A stretch of DNA of 64,000 nt. Source: JALHST01 sp963798435 (GTDB taxonomy: Bacteria; Bacteroidota; Bacteroidia; Flavobacteriales; Flavobacteriaceae). The notes below the pieces were generated by a model. It ran no database searches, had not been told where the DNA came from, and saw only the letters and a list, made by a program, of their open reading frames with translations. Within the stretch, counting starts at the first letter, position 1, and each line of letters starts with the position of its first letter. Where the stretch lies: contig CAWCTF010000004.1 in the NCBI GenBank assembly GCA_963798435.1, positions 434,001-498,000 of the forward strand, read 5' to 3'. This document shows positions 43,725 through 53,178 of this stretch, piece after piece. Made by a program: the position numbers and the translations under genes.

Positions 43725-44720
43725 ATGGGGAAACTATCGGCAGCCATTACAGCTGTAGGGGCTTATGTCCCAAAATTTATACTAACCAACAAGATGTTGG
43801 AAGGAATGGTAGATACCAATGATGAATGGATAACCACGCGAACCGGAATCAAAGAAAGAAGAATACTGAAACCAGAAGAGGGAGAAGGAACTTCGTATCT
43901 TGCTATTAAAGCTGTTGAGAGCCTCCTCAGCAAGAAAAAAATCGATCCAAAGGAAATTGAACTCGTCATTGTCGCCACTGCGACGCCTGATAGTGCCGTT
44001 GCATCAACTGCAGCCTTTGTGGCTTCGGAAATCGGAGCTACGAATGCTTTTGCCTTTGACTTATTGGCGGCGTGTTCGAGTTTTTTGTTCGGTATGTCGA
44101 CCGCTGCACGCTATATAGAATCTGGCCGATATAAAAAAGTATTGTTGATAGGTGCAGATAAAATGTCATCGATCATCGATTATACCGATAGAACGACCTG
44201 TATAATTTTCGGTGATGGTGCGGGAGCGGTGCTTTTTGAACCCAATACCGAAGGCATGGGTTTGCAGGATGAATATTTGAGGGCCGATGGAAATGGAAGA
44301 CCCTATCTTGGAATGGACGCCGGTGGGTCGTTGCTTCCCGCTTCTTTGGAAACTGTGAAGAACAGAAAACACTATATTTATCAGGATGGTAAAACTGTGT
44401 TCAAATTTGCCGTTTCGAATATGGCCGATGTCGCAGAACGTATAATGAAAATGAATAATCTAGAGCATACCGATATAGCTTGGTTGGTGCCTCATCAAGC
44501 GAATAAAAGAATTATCGATGCCACGGCCAATAGAATGGGGCTTGATAGTTCTAAGGTAATGATGAACATACAAAAGTTTGGAAATACCACATCGGCAACA
44601 TTGCCTATGTTATTGAACGATTATGAAGACCAGCTCAAAAAAGGGGACAACCTTGTCTTCGCCGCTTTTGGTGGAGGATTTACATGGGGTTCTATATATT
44701 TAAAATGGGCATATAACTAA
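43725..44720 (+). CDS. fabH: 3-oxoacyl-[ACP] synthase III
   Basis: 331 aa, standard length. Catalytic Cys in DLLAACSSFLFGMST, His in AWLVPHQANKRII and Asn in KFGNTTSATLPML form the thiolase-type triad. It condenses acetyl-CoA (or a branched acyl-CoA, common in Bacteroidetes) with malonyl-ACP to start fatty acid synthesis. It is followed after 20 bp by accB and accC, which make the malonyl-CoA, so this is a fatty acid initiation operon. Confidence 0.98.
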   Translation: MGKLSAAITAVGAYVPKFILTNKMLEGMVDTNDEWITTRTGIKERRILKPEEGEGTSYLAIKAVESLLSKKKIDPKEIELVIVATATPDSAVASTAAFVASEIGATNAFAFDLLAACSSFLFGMSTAARYIESGRYKKVLLIGADKMSSIIDYTDRTTCIIFGDGAGAVLFEPNTEGMGLQDEYLRADGNGRPYLGMDAGGSLLPASLETVKNRKHYIYQDGKTVFKFAVSNMADVAERIMKMNNLEHTDIAWLVPHQANKRIIDATANRMGLDSSKVMMNIQKFGNTTSATLPMLLNDYEDQLKKGDNLVFAAFGGGFTWGSIYLKWAYN

Positions 44721-44740
44721 CCTAATTAAATTCAAATTCT

Positions 44741-45229
44741 ATGGATATTAAAGAAATTCAAAGCTTGATCAAGTTTGTGGCCAGATCCGGGGCAAGTGAG
44801 GTAAAACTGGAAATGGAGGACCTGAAGATTACGATAAAAACATCCTCCGGAGAGCACCATCCCGAGACGACCTATGTACAACACCTGCCAATAGGTCAAC
44901 CTTCGATTCAACAAGCTCCGGCCTATCAATCGGTCCCCGCGACTGAAGAACCTACACACGTGAAAGAGGCCAAGGCAGATGATTCAAAATATCTGACTAT
45001 CAAATCGCCCATCATAGGAACGTTCTACAGAAAACCTTCGCCCGACAAACCTGCGTTTGTAGAAATAGGGAGCGAAATACATAAAGGGGACGTTCTTTGT
45101 GTTATTGAGGCCATGAAATTATTCAATGATATTGAATCTGAAGTTTCGGGTAAAATAGTCAAGGTATTGGTCGAGGATTCATCCCCGGTCGAATTTGATC
45201 AGCCATTATTTTTGGTAGATCCGTCATAA
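44741..45229 (+). CDS. accB: Acetyl-CoA carboxylase biotin carboxyl carrier protein
   Basis: 162 aa. An N-terminal helical segment (MDIKEIQSLIKFVARSGASE), a Pro/Ala-rich linker around residues 50-75, then the biotinyl domain with the attachment site EAMKLFNDIE (K126). It carries biotin between biotin carboxylase (accC, next gene) and carboxyltransferase. Typical length and layout. Confidence 0.97.
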   Translation: MDIKEIQSLIKFVARSGASEVKLEMEDLKITIKTSSGEHHPETTYVQHLPIGQPSIQQAPAYQSVPATEEPTHVKEAKADDSKYLTIKSPIIGTFYRKPSPDKPAFVEIGSEIHKGDVLCVIEAMKLFNDIESEVSGKIVKVLVEDSSPVEFDQPLFLVDPS

Positions 45230-45237
45230 AAATAAAT

Positions 45238-45312
45238 CCTGATTTTGAAGCGTCAAATTCCGAAGGTAGTTTTTGGAATTTGGAATTTATAGTTTGGAAT
45301 TTGAAATTTTCA
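45238..45312. repeat. TTTGGAATTT-type degenerate repeats between accB and accC
   Basis: The 90-bp spacer contains several imperfect copies of TTTGGAATTT (TTTTTGGAATTTGGAATTTA, TTTGGAATTTGAAATTTTC). Such low-complexity intergenic runs are common in Bacteroidetes. No function known. Confidence 0.55.
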
Positions 45313-45319
45313 AAGGGTT

Positions 45320-46672
45320 ATGTTCAAAAAAATATTGATTGCGAATAGGGGAGAGATAGCGCTACGCGTTATTCGTACCTGCAAGGAAATGGGCATCAAA
45401 ACCGTGGCCGTATATTCAAAGGCCGACGAAGAAAGCCTGCATGTTCGTTTTGCGGATGAGGCCGTTTGCATCGGCCCCGCAGCAAGCAGCGAGTCGTATT
45501 TGAAAATACCGAATATTATCGCCGCTGCCGAGATTACCAATGCCGATGCCATTCATCCTGGGTACGGTTTTCTCTCTGAGAATGCCAAGTTCTCAAGAAT
45601 TTGTGCAGAACACGACATTAAGTTTATTGGAGCTTCTGGAGATCAAATTGACAAAATGGGTGACAAGGCGACCGCCAAGGAAACCATGAAAAAGGCTGGT
45701 GTACCTTGTGTTCCTGGATCTGATGGCCTTCTAAAGGATGTTGCCGATGCTATAAAAGTCGCAAAAAAAATGGGGTACCCCGTTATGATTAAGGCGACCG
45801 CTGGTGGTGGTGGGAAAGGCATGCGAGCCGTTTGGAAAGAGGAAGAGATGGAAGAATTGTTCAACAGTGCCGTAAAAGAGGCTACGGCCGCTTTTGGCAA
45901 TGGCGGCATGTATATGGAAAAACTTATTGAAGAGCCACGCCATATCGAAATTCAAGTCGTTGGCGACCAATATGGGAAAGCGTGCCATCTTTCTGAACGA
46001 GACTGTTCGATACAGCGCAGACATCAGAAACTTACCGAAGAGACCCCATCCCCCTTTATGACCGATAAGTTAAGGGAAGCCATGGGGAATGCAGCGGTAA
46101 AAGCGGCCGAATACATAAAGTATGAAGGTGCGGGGACCATTGAATTTTTGGTCGACAAACATCGTAAGTTCTATTTTATGGAAATGAATACCCGTATTCA
46201 AGTAGAACATCCCATTACCGAGCAGGTAATTGATTATGATTTGATCCGAGAACAAATACTGGTTGCAGGAGGCGTACCCATTTCAGGTAAGAACTACATT
46301 CCGAAATTACATTCCATCGAATGTCGAATCAATGCCGAAGACCCTTATCATGGTTTTAGGCCCTCACCCGGAAAAATAACCACGCTTCACATACCTGGGG
46401 GGCATGGGGTGCGAATGGATACCCACGTCTATAGCGGGTATACGATTCCACCGAATTATGACTCTATGATCGCCAAGTTAATTACTACGGCACAGACACG
46501 GGAAGAAGCCATTAACAAAATGAAGCGGGCATTAGACGAGTTCGTCATCGAAGGAGTAAAGACTACAATCCCTTTTCATAGACAATTGATGGACCATCCT
46601 GATTATTTGGCCGGTAATTATACGACGAAATTTATGGAAAGTTTCGTGATGGATCCACAGCCGCAAGAATAA
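45320..46672 (+). CDS. accC: Acetyl-CoA carboxylase biotin carboxylase subunit
   Basis: 450 aa ATP-grasp enzyme of standard length. MFKKILIANRGEIALRVIRT starts the biotin carboxylase N-domain; the ATP loop is IKATAGGGGKGMRAVW; the catalytic region has FYFMEMNTRIQVEHPITEQV. It carboxylates biotin on AccB using bicarbonate and ATP. The separate carboxyltransferase genes are not in this window. Confidence 0.98.
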   Translation: MFKKILIANRGEIALRVIRTCKEMGIKTVAVYSKADEESLHVRFADEAVCIGPAASSESYLKIPNIIAAAEITNADAIHPGYGFLSENAKFSRICAEHDIKFIGASGDQIDKMGDKATAKETMKKAGVPCVPGSDGLLKDVADAIKVAKKMGYPVMIKATAGGGGKGMRAVWKEEEMEELFNSAVKEATAAFGNGGMYMEKLIEEPRHIEIQVVGDQYGKACHLSERDCSIQRRHQKLTEETPSPFMTDKLREAMGNAAVKAAEYIKYEGAGTIEFLVDKHRKFYFMEMNTRIQVEHPITEQVIDYDLIREQILVAGGVPISGKNYIPKLHSIECRINAEDPYHGFRPSPGKITTLHIPGGHGVRMDTHVYSGYTIPPNYDSMIAKLITTAQTREEAINKMKRALDEFVIEGVKTTIPFHRQLMDHPDYLAGNYTTKFMESFVMDPQPQE

Positions 46673-46721
46673 TTAAATCCGATCTGGTAGGTTCTCCTTG
46701 CCGATCTAGCGTTTCTTTGTC

Positions 46722-47843
46722 ATGAATCTGAGCTATTGGGAATATAAAACCTGGCTTTCCAACGTCGACTTTGCTATTATCGGTAGTGGCATTGTAGGCC
46801 TTAATTGTGCCCTACATTTAAAGAATAAGTTTCCCAATTCGAAGATATTGGTACTCGAAAAAGGCATTCTTCCCCAAGGAGCCAGCTCAAAAAATGCTGG
46901 ATTTGCCTGTTTCGGAAGTATCTCAGAAATCGTTGCCGATTTGAAGAACCATTCCGAAGAAACTGTTTTTCAATTGGTCAAAAAGCGTTGGGAGGGTATT
47001 AAATTGTTGCGGAAGAACCTAGGAGACGAGAAAATCGGCTACCAAAATTACGGGGGCCATGAATTATTTCTCCTGGAAGCTCAGGAACAATACGATCACT
47101 GTCTTTCTAAATTGGCCGAAATGAACCGCTTATTACGGCCAATTTTTAGAAAAGACCCCTTTCGACCCCATGTTAATAGCTTCAATTTTAAGGGCATTCA
47201 GGAAATGTATATTAGCAATTCTTCCGAAGCGCAACTTGATACGGGTAAAATGATGTCGGCACTCTTGATCAAGGCCCTGAAAATGGGTGTGATTATTCTA
47301 AATGCAATCACGGTCGAGGCATTTGAGTCCCATAATGATACCGTAACCGTTTATACGAACCACTTTGAGTTTGCGGCAAAGCAGCTGCTCATCGCAACCA
47401 ATGGCTTTGCGCAGCAATTTAAAATTCAGGAAGTGAAACCCGCACGGGCTCAAGTGTTGATCACCAAACCTATACGAGATCTTCAAATCAAGGGGACCTT
47501 TCATCTTGACGAAGGTTATTATTATTTTAGGAATATCGATAATAGGATTCTTTTTGGAGGGGGCAGAAATCTAGACTTTATCGGGGAAGAAACATCCGAA
47601 TTTGGCGAAACTGAGCTGATTCAAGATCGGCTCGAAAAAATGCTACGCGAAATAATATTGCCTACAACTGCTTTTGAAATAGAAAGACGATGGAGCGGTA
47701 TCATGGGTATAGGCCCACACAAACAACCTATCCTCAAGCAACTTTCAACAAATGTGTATTGTGGGGTACGCTTGGGGGGAATGGGCATAGCCATCGGCAG
47801 TGCCGTGGGCAGGGATCTGGCCGATATGGTCGGGACATCATAA
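46722..47843 (+). CDS. FAD-dependent oxidoreductase (DAO family)
   Basis: 373 aa. A Rossmann fold opens with VDFAIIGSGIVGLNCALHLK, then LEKGILPQGASSKNAGFACF. The C-terminal GIMGIGPHKQPILKQ and GVRLGGMGIAIGSAVGRDLA are the flavin/substrate half of the D-amino acid oxidase-like family (glycine oxidase, DadA, sarcosine oxidase relatives). It likely oxidises an amine, amino acid or similar compound; specificity unknown. It follows accC by 49 bp, probably by chance of gene order rather than function. Confidence 0.9.
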   Translation: MNLSYWEYKTWLSNVDFAIIGSGIVGLNCALHLKNKFPNSKILVLEKGILPQGASSKNAGFACFGSISEIVADLKNHSEETVFQLVKKRWEGIKLLRKNLGDEKIGYQNYGGHELFLLEAQEQYDHCLSKLAEMNRLLRPIFRKDPFRPHVNSFNFKGIQEMYISNSSEAQLDTGKMMSALLIKALKMGVIILNAITVEAFESHNDTVTVYTNHFEFAAKQLLIATNGFAQQFKIQEVKPARAQVLITKPIRDLQIKGTFHLDEGYYYFRNIDNRILFGGGRNLDFIGEETSEFGETELIQDRLEKMLREIILPTTAFEIERRWSGIMGIGPHKQPILKQLSTNVYCGVRLGGMGIAIGSAVGRDLADMVGTS

Positions 47844-48078
47844 TATCGACTTCAACCGATTTTTTGTGGTTACAGCTTTATTCCGAACAGGAAGAACAAT
47901 TTTTTACTATATTGGCTTCCCCCAAAAACAATGTTCAAAGTCAGTACGATTTAGCCTCGAGTACCAGGCATATCTTGATTTTTGAATCGAACCTTCCCTA
48001 GGATATTTGACGTTGGCCCGTCTCTTCCATATGCTATATGGCACCGGTGATCGGAAAAATATTTTTTAAGTCGTCCCA

Positions 48079-48097
48079 TCACTTCAAAAAGAAGTGA
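48079..48097 (+). promoter_or_regulatory. Perfect hairpin just before a lipoprotein gene
   Basis: TCACTTC, loop AAAAA, GAAGTGA, with GTC/GAC partly extending it, ending 16 bp before the ATG at 48114. It could influence translation initiation or be an operator. Confidence 0.3.
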
Positions 48098-48113
48098 GGA
48101 CCAAAGATAGCAC

Positions 48114-48755
48114 ATGCAAATTAGAGCATTTAGAAAACATTACTTTAGACTTTTACTTCTGGCCTTCATCATATTGATGACCAGTTGTTCTACTTCTAAA
48201 TCAAATTATAAGAGAAGATATAACAAGGTGTGGAAAGAGTTGATAAAGTCACAAGCATGGAAAGATGCCCTTGAAAACAAGAATGAACCCAGAAGTTCTG
48301 AAAGCACGAATTTTTATGCGAGTAATGAAGATGTTGGGTTCACAAGCGAACCTAGCTTTGCCGCGAACACCACTGAACAATTCCTTGCAGAATATACCAA
48401 CTTGGTGTACCGGGCCTATGCCAAGATAATTGCCGAAGCCGAGGAAGCCAATGTTCGTCTAGAAACCGAATATAGGCTAAGGAATGCAAGAGATCAAAGT
48501 TCTTCCCATAAAGAGGTTAAAAAGCACAGACAGCAATTGGAATTGGTCAACAAGAGGTTCCAGGCACATCGGGCCATGTTGGAAGGACTTAAATCATGGG
48601 ATGTTTTTAGCGAATTTGGCACCGACGACCTTGATTTTTTTAAGGAAGAAAATAAAAATAAGGTGTATGAAATGTATCAAAGAGGGGAAAATCAAAGTAC
48701 GATGATAAATTTTCTTGTCTACAAACTCGCTGATCTGTATCATTTTGAAGAATAA
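48114..48755 (+). CDS. Hypothetical lipoprotein with charged helical region
   Basis: 213 aa. A lipoprotein signal ends LLLLAFIILMTSCSTSKSNY. The mature part is strongly charged, with predicted helices around YTNLVYRAYAKIIAEAEEAN and HRQQLELVNKRFQAHRAML, and a C-terminal stretch with FFKEENKNKVYEMYQRGENQ. No family was recognised. Conserved-looking hypothetical lipoproteins of this form are frequent in Flavobacteriaceae; possibly a partner of envelope or stress machinery. Confidence 0.7.
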   Translation: MQIRAFRKHYFRLLLLAFIILMTSCSTSKSNYKRRYNKVWKELIKSQAWKDALENKNEPRSSESTNFYASNEDVGFTSEPSFAANTTEQFLAEYTNLVYRAYAKIIAEAEEANVRLETEYRLRNARDQSSSHKEVKKHRQQLELVNKRFQAHRAMLEGLKSWDVFSEFGTDDLDFFKEENKNKVYEMYQRGENQSTMINFLVYKLADLYHFEE

Positions 48756-48824
48756 GACTTCCGCTCCCAATTCAATTTCTTCATTAAATCATAAAACCGA
48801 TCCCGGATTTATTACTTTTATCGC

Positions 48825-49286
48825 ATGAACGTGAATAACCCAAAAGGGATACTATATAAATTCTGCGAGGCCTTTGTGAATAGGAGGATTGCAGGAATAC
48901 AAGGCAATATACGGGACGTACGGGAATCGTTGGATTCAGAGGATAAGAATAGTTCTGGGGATAAGCATGAGACGGGTCGGGCCATGCTTCAACTTGAACT
49001 TGAAAAGTTGGGACAACAGCTTGCTGAGGCAGAAAAAATGGAGGATGTACTTGCCAAAGTAAATATCAAATCGGTACATTCGACAATCGGACTTGGCAAC
49101 TTGGTCGAAACCTCAAAGAGCAACTATTTTTTAGCCGTCTCGGCAGGACTTTGTAAGGAGGGTGGTTTGGTGGGGGTCTATTGTATTTCGATTGGGACAC
49201 CTATGGGACAAGTATTGCTCGGAAAATCAGTCGGCGACAAAATCGTATTCAACGGGGAATCTATTCAAATCACGGCGGTTATCTGA
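48825..49286 (+). CDS. GreA/GreB elongation factor-like protein
   Basis: 153 aa. The C-terminal half, VYCISIGTPMGQVLLGKSVG followed by DKIVFNGESIQITAVI, matches the FKBP-like domain of GreA, where ISPxSPLGxALLGKxxGD is standard. The N-terminal half is a helical segment (RAMLQLELEKLGQQLAEAEK) as in the Gre coiled coil, but with few acidic tip residues visible. Bacteroidetes genomes often carry such a second, divergent Gre protein, sometimes misnamed as 3-oxoacyl-ACP synthase. It may bind RNA polymerase. Confidence 0.8.
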   Translation: MNVNNPKGILYKFCEAFVNRRIAGIQGNIRDVRESLDSEDKNSSGDKHETGRAMLQLELEKLGQQLAEAEKMEDVLAKVNIKSVHSTIGLGNLVETSKSNYFLAVSAGLCKEGGLVGVYCISIGTPMGQVLLGKSVGDKIVFNGESIQITAVI

Positions 49287-49465
49287 CCAAAGAAGAAAAG
49301 TTTTATGCGCGTTTCGGGGCCCAACCCTTATGGAATGAAATGCGGGAGGTCTTGTTGAATTCACCTATTCTGATAAACGTACGTATACAAAAAGAGCTCT
49401 TTTAGAAATTCGGGGTAGGCCAAGAAATGCCTTTTTTCAACGAGATCTTAAAGGGGCTGTTGATA
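49287..49465 (+). pseudogene. Possible frameshifted coding remnant
   Basis: Just after the Gre-like stop, one frame reads TKEEKFYARFGAQPLWNEMR EVLL and, after a shift near 49350, another reads EFTYSDKRTYTKRALLEIRG then RPRNAFFQRDLKGAVDITPM. Both halves look like protein. It may be the decayed tail of a lost gene. No family recognised; chance cannot be excluded. Confidence 0.3.
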
Positions 49466-49870
49466 TTACCCCAATGGAGGTTTTGAGCGCCTTGACTTTT
49501 TTAAAGCTTCCTTTTTCTTGCTTTGCAATCTTTTTTCGATAGCCGATTTCGAGGGCTTTGTTTTTCTTCGCTTTTTTTTTGGCGCAAGGGCACGCTCCAA
49601 TAGCTCGAAGAATCGATTTATTACCAAACTTTTGTTTCTGTGCTGGCTCCTGGTTTCATCGCATACGAGCAGAAGGATGTTTTCTTTGGTCAATCTAGTG
49701 GCTAGTTTCAATAGCAAACGATCCTTTTCCCAGGCGGTAAGTTCCTTTGAACCAGACACATCAAAGGCAAGTTCGATCTTCGAGGAGACTTTGTTAACGT
49801 GTTGCCCCCCCGCACCACCACTACGAATGGCCTTAAAATGAAGTTCCTGCAACAGTCGTTCTTTTTCCAC
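49466..49870 (-). CDS. arfB: Alternative ribosome-rescue factor ArfB
   Basis: 134 aa. The GGQ catalytic loop is in FKAIRSGGAGGQHVNKVSSK (GGQ at residues 21-23), as in release factor domain 3. The C-terminal basic tail (APKKKRRKTKPSKSAIEKRL) enters the empty mRNA channel of a stalled ribosome. It hydrolyses peptidyl-tRNA on non-stop complexes. Its start is only 5 bp after the ABC ATPase stop, so the two are probably co-transcribed. Confidence 0.95.
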   Translation of the reverse strand: MEKERLLQELHFKAIRSGGAGGQHVNKVSSKIELAFDVSGSKELTAWEKDRLLLKLATRLTKENILLLVCDETRSQHRNKSLVINRFFELLERALAPKKKRRKTKPSKSAIEKRLQSKKKEALKKSRRSKPPLG

Positions 49871-49875
49871 TTTCT

Positions 49876-50850
49876 CTAGAGGTTCAACCGCTGATTGATG
49901 ACCTCGATGGCAATATTAAGAAAAACTTTTTTACCGATTTCCAAAGCAGCGCCATGGTTGAAATAGATAGACTGGCCTTCATAATCGCCCATGATCAAAT
50001 AATGACTGCCCATATAATACGAATGGAAAACGACAACTTGAAGTCCCGAATTGCCGGAAACCCTAAATTCATGGGCATACACAATAATCTGCCTTTTCGT
50101 GTCGGCATACGACTTTATGATATTTATGGGTATTCTGTTGGCTTCTCCGAACAAGGAAGCTATATAGAGATTTCTTGGATGTTCAAAGAGGTGTTTGGGG
50201 TTGTCTTCAGCGATAATTTGTCGGTCTTTGAGAACAATGACCCTATCTGCGAAAGGTAGCATATCCTGATGGTCATGAGTGGCAGTCAAGACAGTGATTC
50301 CTTTATTTTTTAAATAGGCAAAAAGATTTCTACGCAGGCTATTTTTGCTGAAATTATCGATATGGCTAAAGGGTTCGTCCAATAAGAGAATTTCAGGCTG
50401 TTGTGCCAAAACCCTGGCCAGGGCAACCCGCTGTTGTTGTCCGCCGCTTAAGTTCTTTACCTTGGTTTTTGCAAATTCTTCCATTTCGATCATTTCCAAG
50501 AGTTCATCGGTCCTTGACTGCATGGCTTCCGGATCAAAGACTGAAAGGTATTCACTAATATTATCGGCTACCGTCGTAAATGGCATCAAATCAAAGTCCT
50601 GCGCCAAATATTTCATATAAGATTCACCAGGTATTAGATTATATAACGGACCAAGTATGGGATTTTCATCCCAGAATATTTTGCCAGTAGTGACGGCTAA
50701 TTTACCATAGATGATTTTTAAAAGCGTACTCTTACCACACCCACTTTCGCCGATAATGGAAACATGTTCCCCTCGGGCCACTTGTAGGCTGATATCCTCA
50801 AGTACCGGTAATTTGTCGTAGGCAAATGATATATTATCTATTTGAAGCAT
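49876..50850 (-). CDS. ABC transporter ATP-binding protein
   Basis: Start taken at MLQIDNISFAYDKLPVLEDI (50850); an ATG four codons upstream is also possible. 324 aa. Walker A IGESGCGKSTLLK, signature KNLSGGQQQRVALAR, Walker B EILLLDEPFSHID and the switch TATHDHQD are intact. The last 110 residues form a TOBE-like regulatory extension seen in importer ATPases of the FbpC/PotA kind. No permease or binding-protein gene is nearby, so the transported compound is unknown. Confidence 0.9.
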   Translation of the reverse strand: MLQIDNISFAYDKLPVLEDISLQVARGEHVSIIGESGCGKSTLLKIIYGKLAVTTGKIFWDENPILGPLYNLIPGESYMKYLAQDFDLMPFTTVADNISEYLSVFDPEAMQSRTDELLEMIEMEEFAKTKVKNLSGGQQQRVALARVLAQQPEILLLDEPFSHIDNFSKNSLRRNLFAYLKNKGITVLTATHDHQDMLPFADRVIVLKDRQIIAEDNPKHLFEHPRNLYIASLFGEANRIPINIIKSYADTKRQIIVYAHEFRVSGNSGLQVVVFHSYYMGSHYLIMGDYEGQSIYFNHGAALEIGKKVFLNIAIEVINQRLNL

Positions 50851-50930
50851 TTCCGAAATCAAGAATTGAAAAGAAAGTACGTTCCTAGTTTTGAAACGTA
50901 CGGATTCATATATTATGCTATTTCAAGATG

Positions 50931-53087
50931 TTATTCTTTAAAATCTTTTAGGATCGCCCTGTTGGGAAGTTGCTCAAAACCCATCGTGTATAAAGTGAAA
51001 CCAAAAATGTCGGTATATTCATCAATGATCTTACTAATGGGGGTTCCGGCTCCATGCCCTGCATTCGTTTCAATGCGGATCAAAATCGGATTAGGCCCCG
51101 CCGACTTTGCTTGAAGTTCAGCGGCGAATTTAAAGCTGTGGGCAGGTACTACGCGATCATCATGGTCTCCGGTCATGATGAGTGTAGCTGGATATGACGT
51201 GCCTGCCTTGACATTATGCACCGGGGAATACCCCAGCAGGTAATCGAACATCTCCTTACTATCTCGGGAAGTGCCGTAATCATACGCCCAACCGGCGCCC
51301 GCTGTAAAAGTATGGTAGCGAAGCATGTCTAAGACCCCAACGGCAGGCAAGGCCACTTTCATCAGATCAGGGCGTTGTGTCATCACCGCCCCCACCAAGA
51401 GTCCGCCATTGCTCGCCCCACGTATTGCCAAATATTCAGAGGAAGTATACTTATTGGCGATAAGATATTCAGCTGCTGCAATGAAATCATCGAATACATG
51501 CTGTTTTTTGGTTTTAATACCGGCGTCGTGCCATGCCTTACCATATTCCCCGCCTCCCCGAAGGTTGGGAACAGCGTACACGCCGCCCTGTTCCATCCAA
51601 ACAACATTGACAACATTAAAGTTAGGCGTTAAACTGATATTGAAGCCTCCATACCCATATAACAAGGTTGGATTCTTTCCGTTAAGTTTCAGCCCTTTTT
51701 TGTGGGTTATTATCATAGGAATCTTGGTGCCGTCCTTAGAGGGGTAAAATACTTGATTTGACTCATAGTCTTCAGGGTTAAAATCAATTTTAGGTTCCCA
51801 ATATAGGGAATAGGAGCCTGTTTCAACATTGAACTTATAAGAAGAGCCCGGAATAATATAATTCGTAAATGAAAAATAGAATTCCACCTCCTCTTTTTTT
51901 CCTCCAAAACCACTAGCACTCCCTAGACCAGGAAGCGTTACTTCCCGTATCAATTTTCCATCATAGTCATATTGAAATACCTTCGAAAGGGCATCGACTA
52001 TATATTCTGTAAAAAAATAACCTCCACCGGTATTCGCTGAAAGTACGTTGTCGGTTTCAGGAATAAAATCAATCCAGTTTTCGGGACCGGGCCTGGAAGC
52101 GTCTACCGTGACGATTTTTTGATTGGGCGCTTCCTTGTTGGTCACAATGTACAGTTTTGAGCCAACGTTCTCGATGATGTAGCTGTCGGTGTCTTCATTA
52201 TCGAGGATCGTGGCCAGTTTGCCATTAGGTTGGGTCAGGTCTTGAATAAAAAGTTTGTTGCCCGAAGTCGAATTCGAGGCCGAGATAACCAAATAGCGAT
52301 TGTCTTCAGTAACTAGAGCACCAACATACCGATGTTTTTCGGTTGCAGTCCCTCCAAATACCAGGGCATCTTGATTTTGTGGGGTACCCAATTTATGATA
52401 ATATAATTTGTGTTGATCGGTCTTTGCCGAGAGTTCACTTCCTTTTGGCTTATCATAACTTGAATAATAGAACCCATCATTGCCTTTCCAAGAGATTCCA
52501 CTGAATTTGATATCGGTTAAGGTATCTTCGATGATTTGATTGGTCGCAGTATTCAAAACGATGGCCTTACGCCAATCACTACCTCCTTCCGATATGAGAT
52601 ACCCCGCCAGTGTTCCATCTTTCGTAAAGCTTAAACCTTGCAACGAGGTCGTGCCATCATTTGAAAATGTATTGGGGTCTAAAAATACTTCAGGCTTTTC
52701 ACCCTCCTTTTGGCGGTAAACCACATTTTGGTTTTGAAGGCCGTCATTTTTGTAGTAATAGGTATAGGCGCCCTCCTTAAAGGGAGCTCCCAATTTTTCA
52801 TAATCCGATAATTTTTCCAAACGTTTCTTTAAGGATGCCCGAAACGGTATTTTGTCTAAATATCCAAAGGTTACTTTGTTTTCGGATTGTACCCATGATT
52901 CGGTCTCCGAACTACGATCATCTTCCAGCCAGCGGTAGGGATCTGCGACTGTGGTTCCAAAATAGGTATCGGTAGCGTCTGATTTTGTAGTAATAGGATA
53001 AATCACGGAAATAGGTTGTGGCTTAAGGGCTGTATTACAAGAAATAAAGGTCAGGATCGAAGTGATTATAAATGCTATTTTTTTCAT
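50931..53087 (-). CDS. Prolyl oligopeptidase family protein (S9), lipoprotein
   Basis: 718 aa with lipobox IAFIITSILTFISCN. The N-terminal beta-propeller covers about residues 70-430; the alpha/beta hydrolase domain follows. Catalytic Ser in AIRGASNGGLLVGAV, Asp in MTGDHDDRVVPAHS and His in NAGHGAGTP are all present. It cleaves short peptides after proline, here outside the cytoplasmic membrane. Length fits prolyl endopeptidase. It lies downstream of asd, which is closed by its own terminator. Confidence 0.95.
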   Translation of the reverse strand: MKKIAFIITSILTFISCNTALKPQPISVIYPITTKSDATDTYFGTTVADPYRWLEDDRSSETESWVQSENKVTFGYLDKIPFRASLKKRLEKLSDYEKLGAPFKEGAYTYYYKNDGLQNQNVVYRQKEGEKPEVFLDPNTFSNDGTTSLQGLSFTKDGTLAGYLISEGGSDWRKAIVLNTATNQIIEDTLTDIKFSGISWKGNDGFYYSSYDKPKGSELSAKTDQHKLYYHKLGTPQNQDALVFGGTATEKHRYVGALVTEDNRYLVISASNSTSGNKLFIQDLTQPNGKLATILDNEDTDSYIIENVGSKLYIVTNKEAPNQKIVTVDASRPGPENWIDFIPETDNVLSANTGGGYFFTEYIVDALSKVFQYDYDGKLIREVTLPGLGSASGFGGKKEEVEFYFSFTNYIIPGSSYKFNVETGSYSLYWEPKIDFNPEDYESNQVFYPSKDGTKIPMIITHKKGLKLNGKNPTLLYGYGGFNISLTPNFNVVNVVWMEQGGVYAVPNLRGGGEYGKAWHDAGIKTKKQHVFDDFIAAAEYLIANKYTSSEYLAIRGASNGGLLVGAVMTQRPDLMKVALPAVGVLDMLRYHTFTAGAGWAYDYGTSRDSKEMFDYLLGYSPVHNVKAGTSYPATLIMTGDHDDRVVPAHSFKFAAELQAKSAGPNPILIRIETNAGHGAGTPISKIIDEYTDIFGFTLYTMGFEQLPNRAILKDFKE

Positions 53088-53122
53088 CGGATATTTTCGG
53101 TTAATGCCCTAAAAATACCATT

Positions 53123-53157
53123 AAAAAACCTTCAAAATAACTTGATTATGAAGGTTT
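53123..53157 (-). terminator. Intrinsic terminator after asd
   Basis: On the minus strand AAACCTTCA, a 14-nt loop and TGAAGGTTT are followed by TTTTTT. It sits directly after the asd stop and before the prolyl oligopeptidase gene. Confidence 0.75.
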
Positions 53158-53178
53158 AACAATTTAAACTGACTGAAT

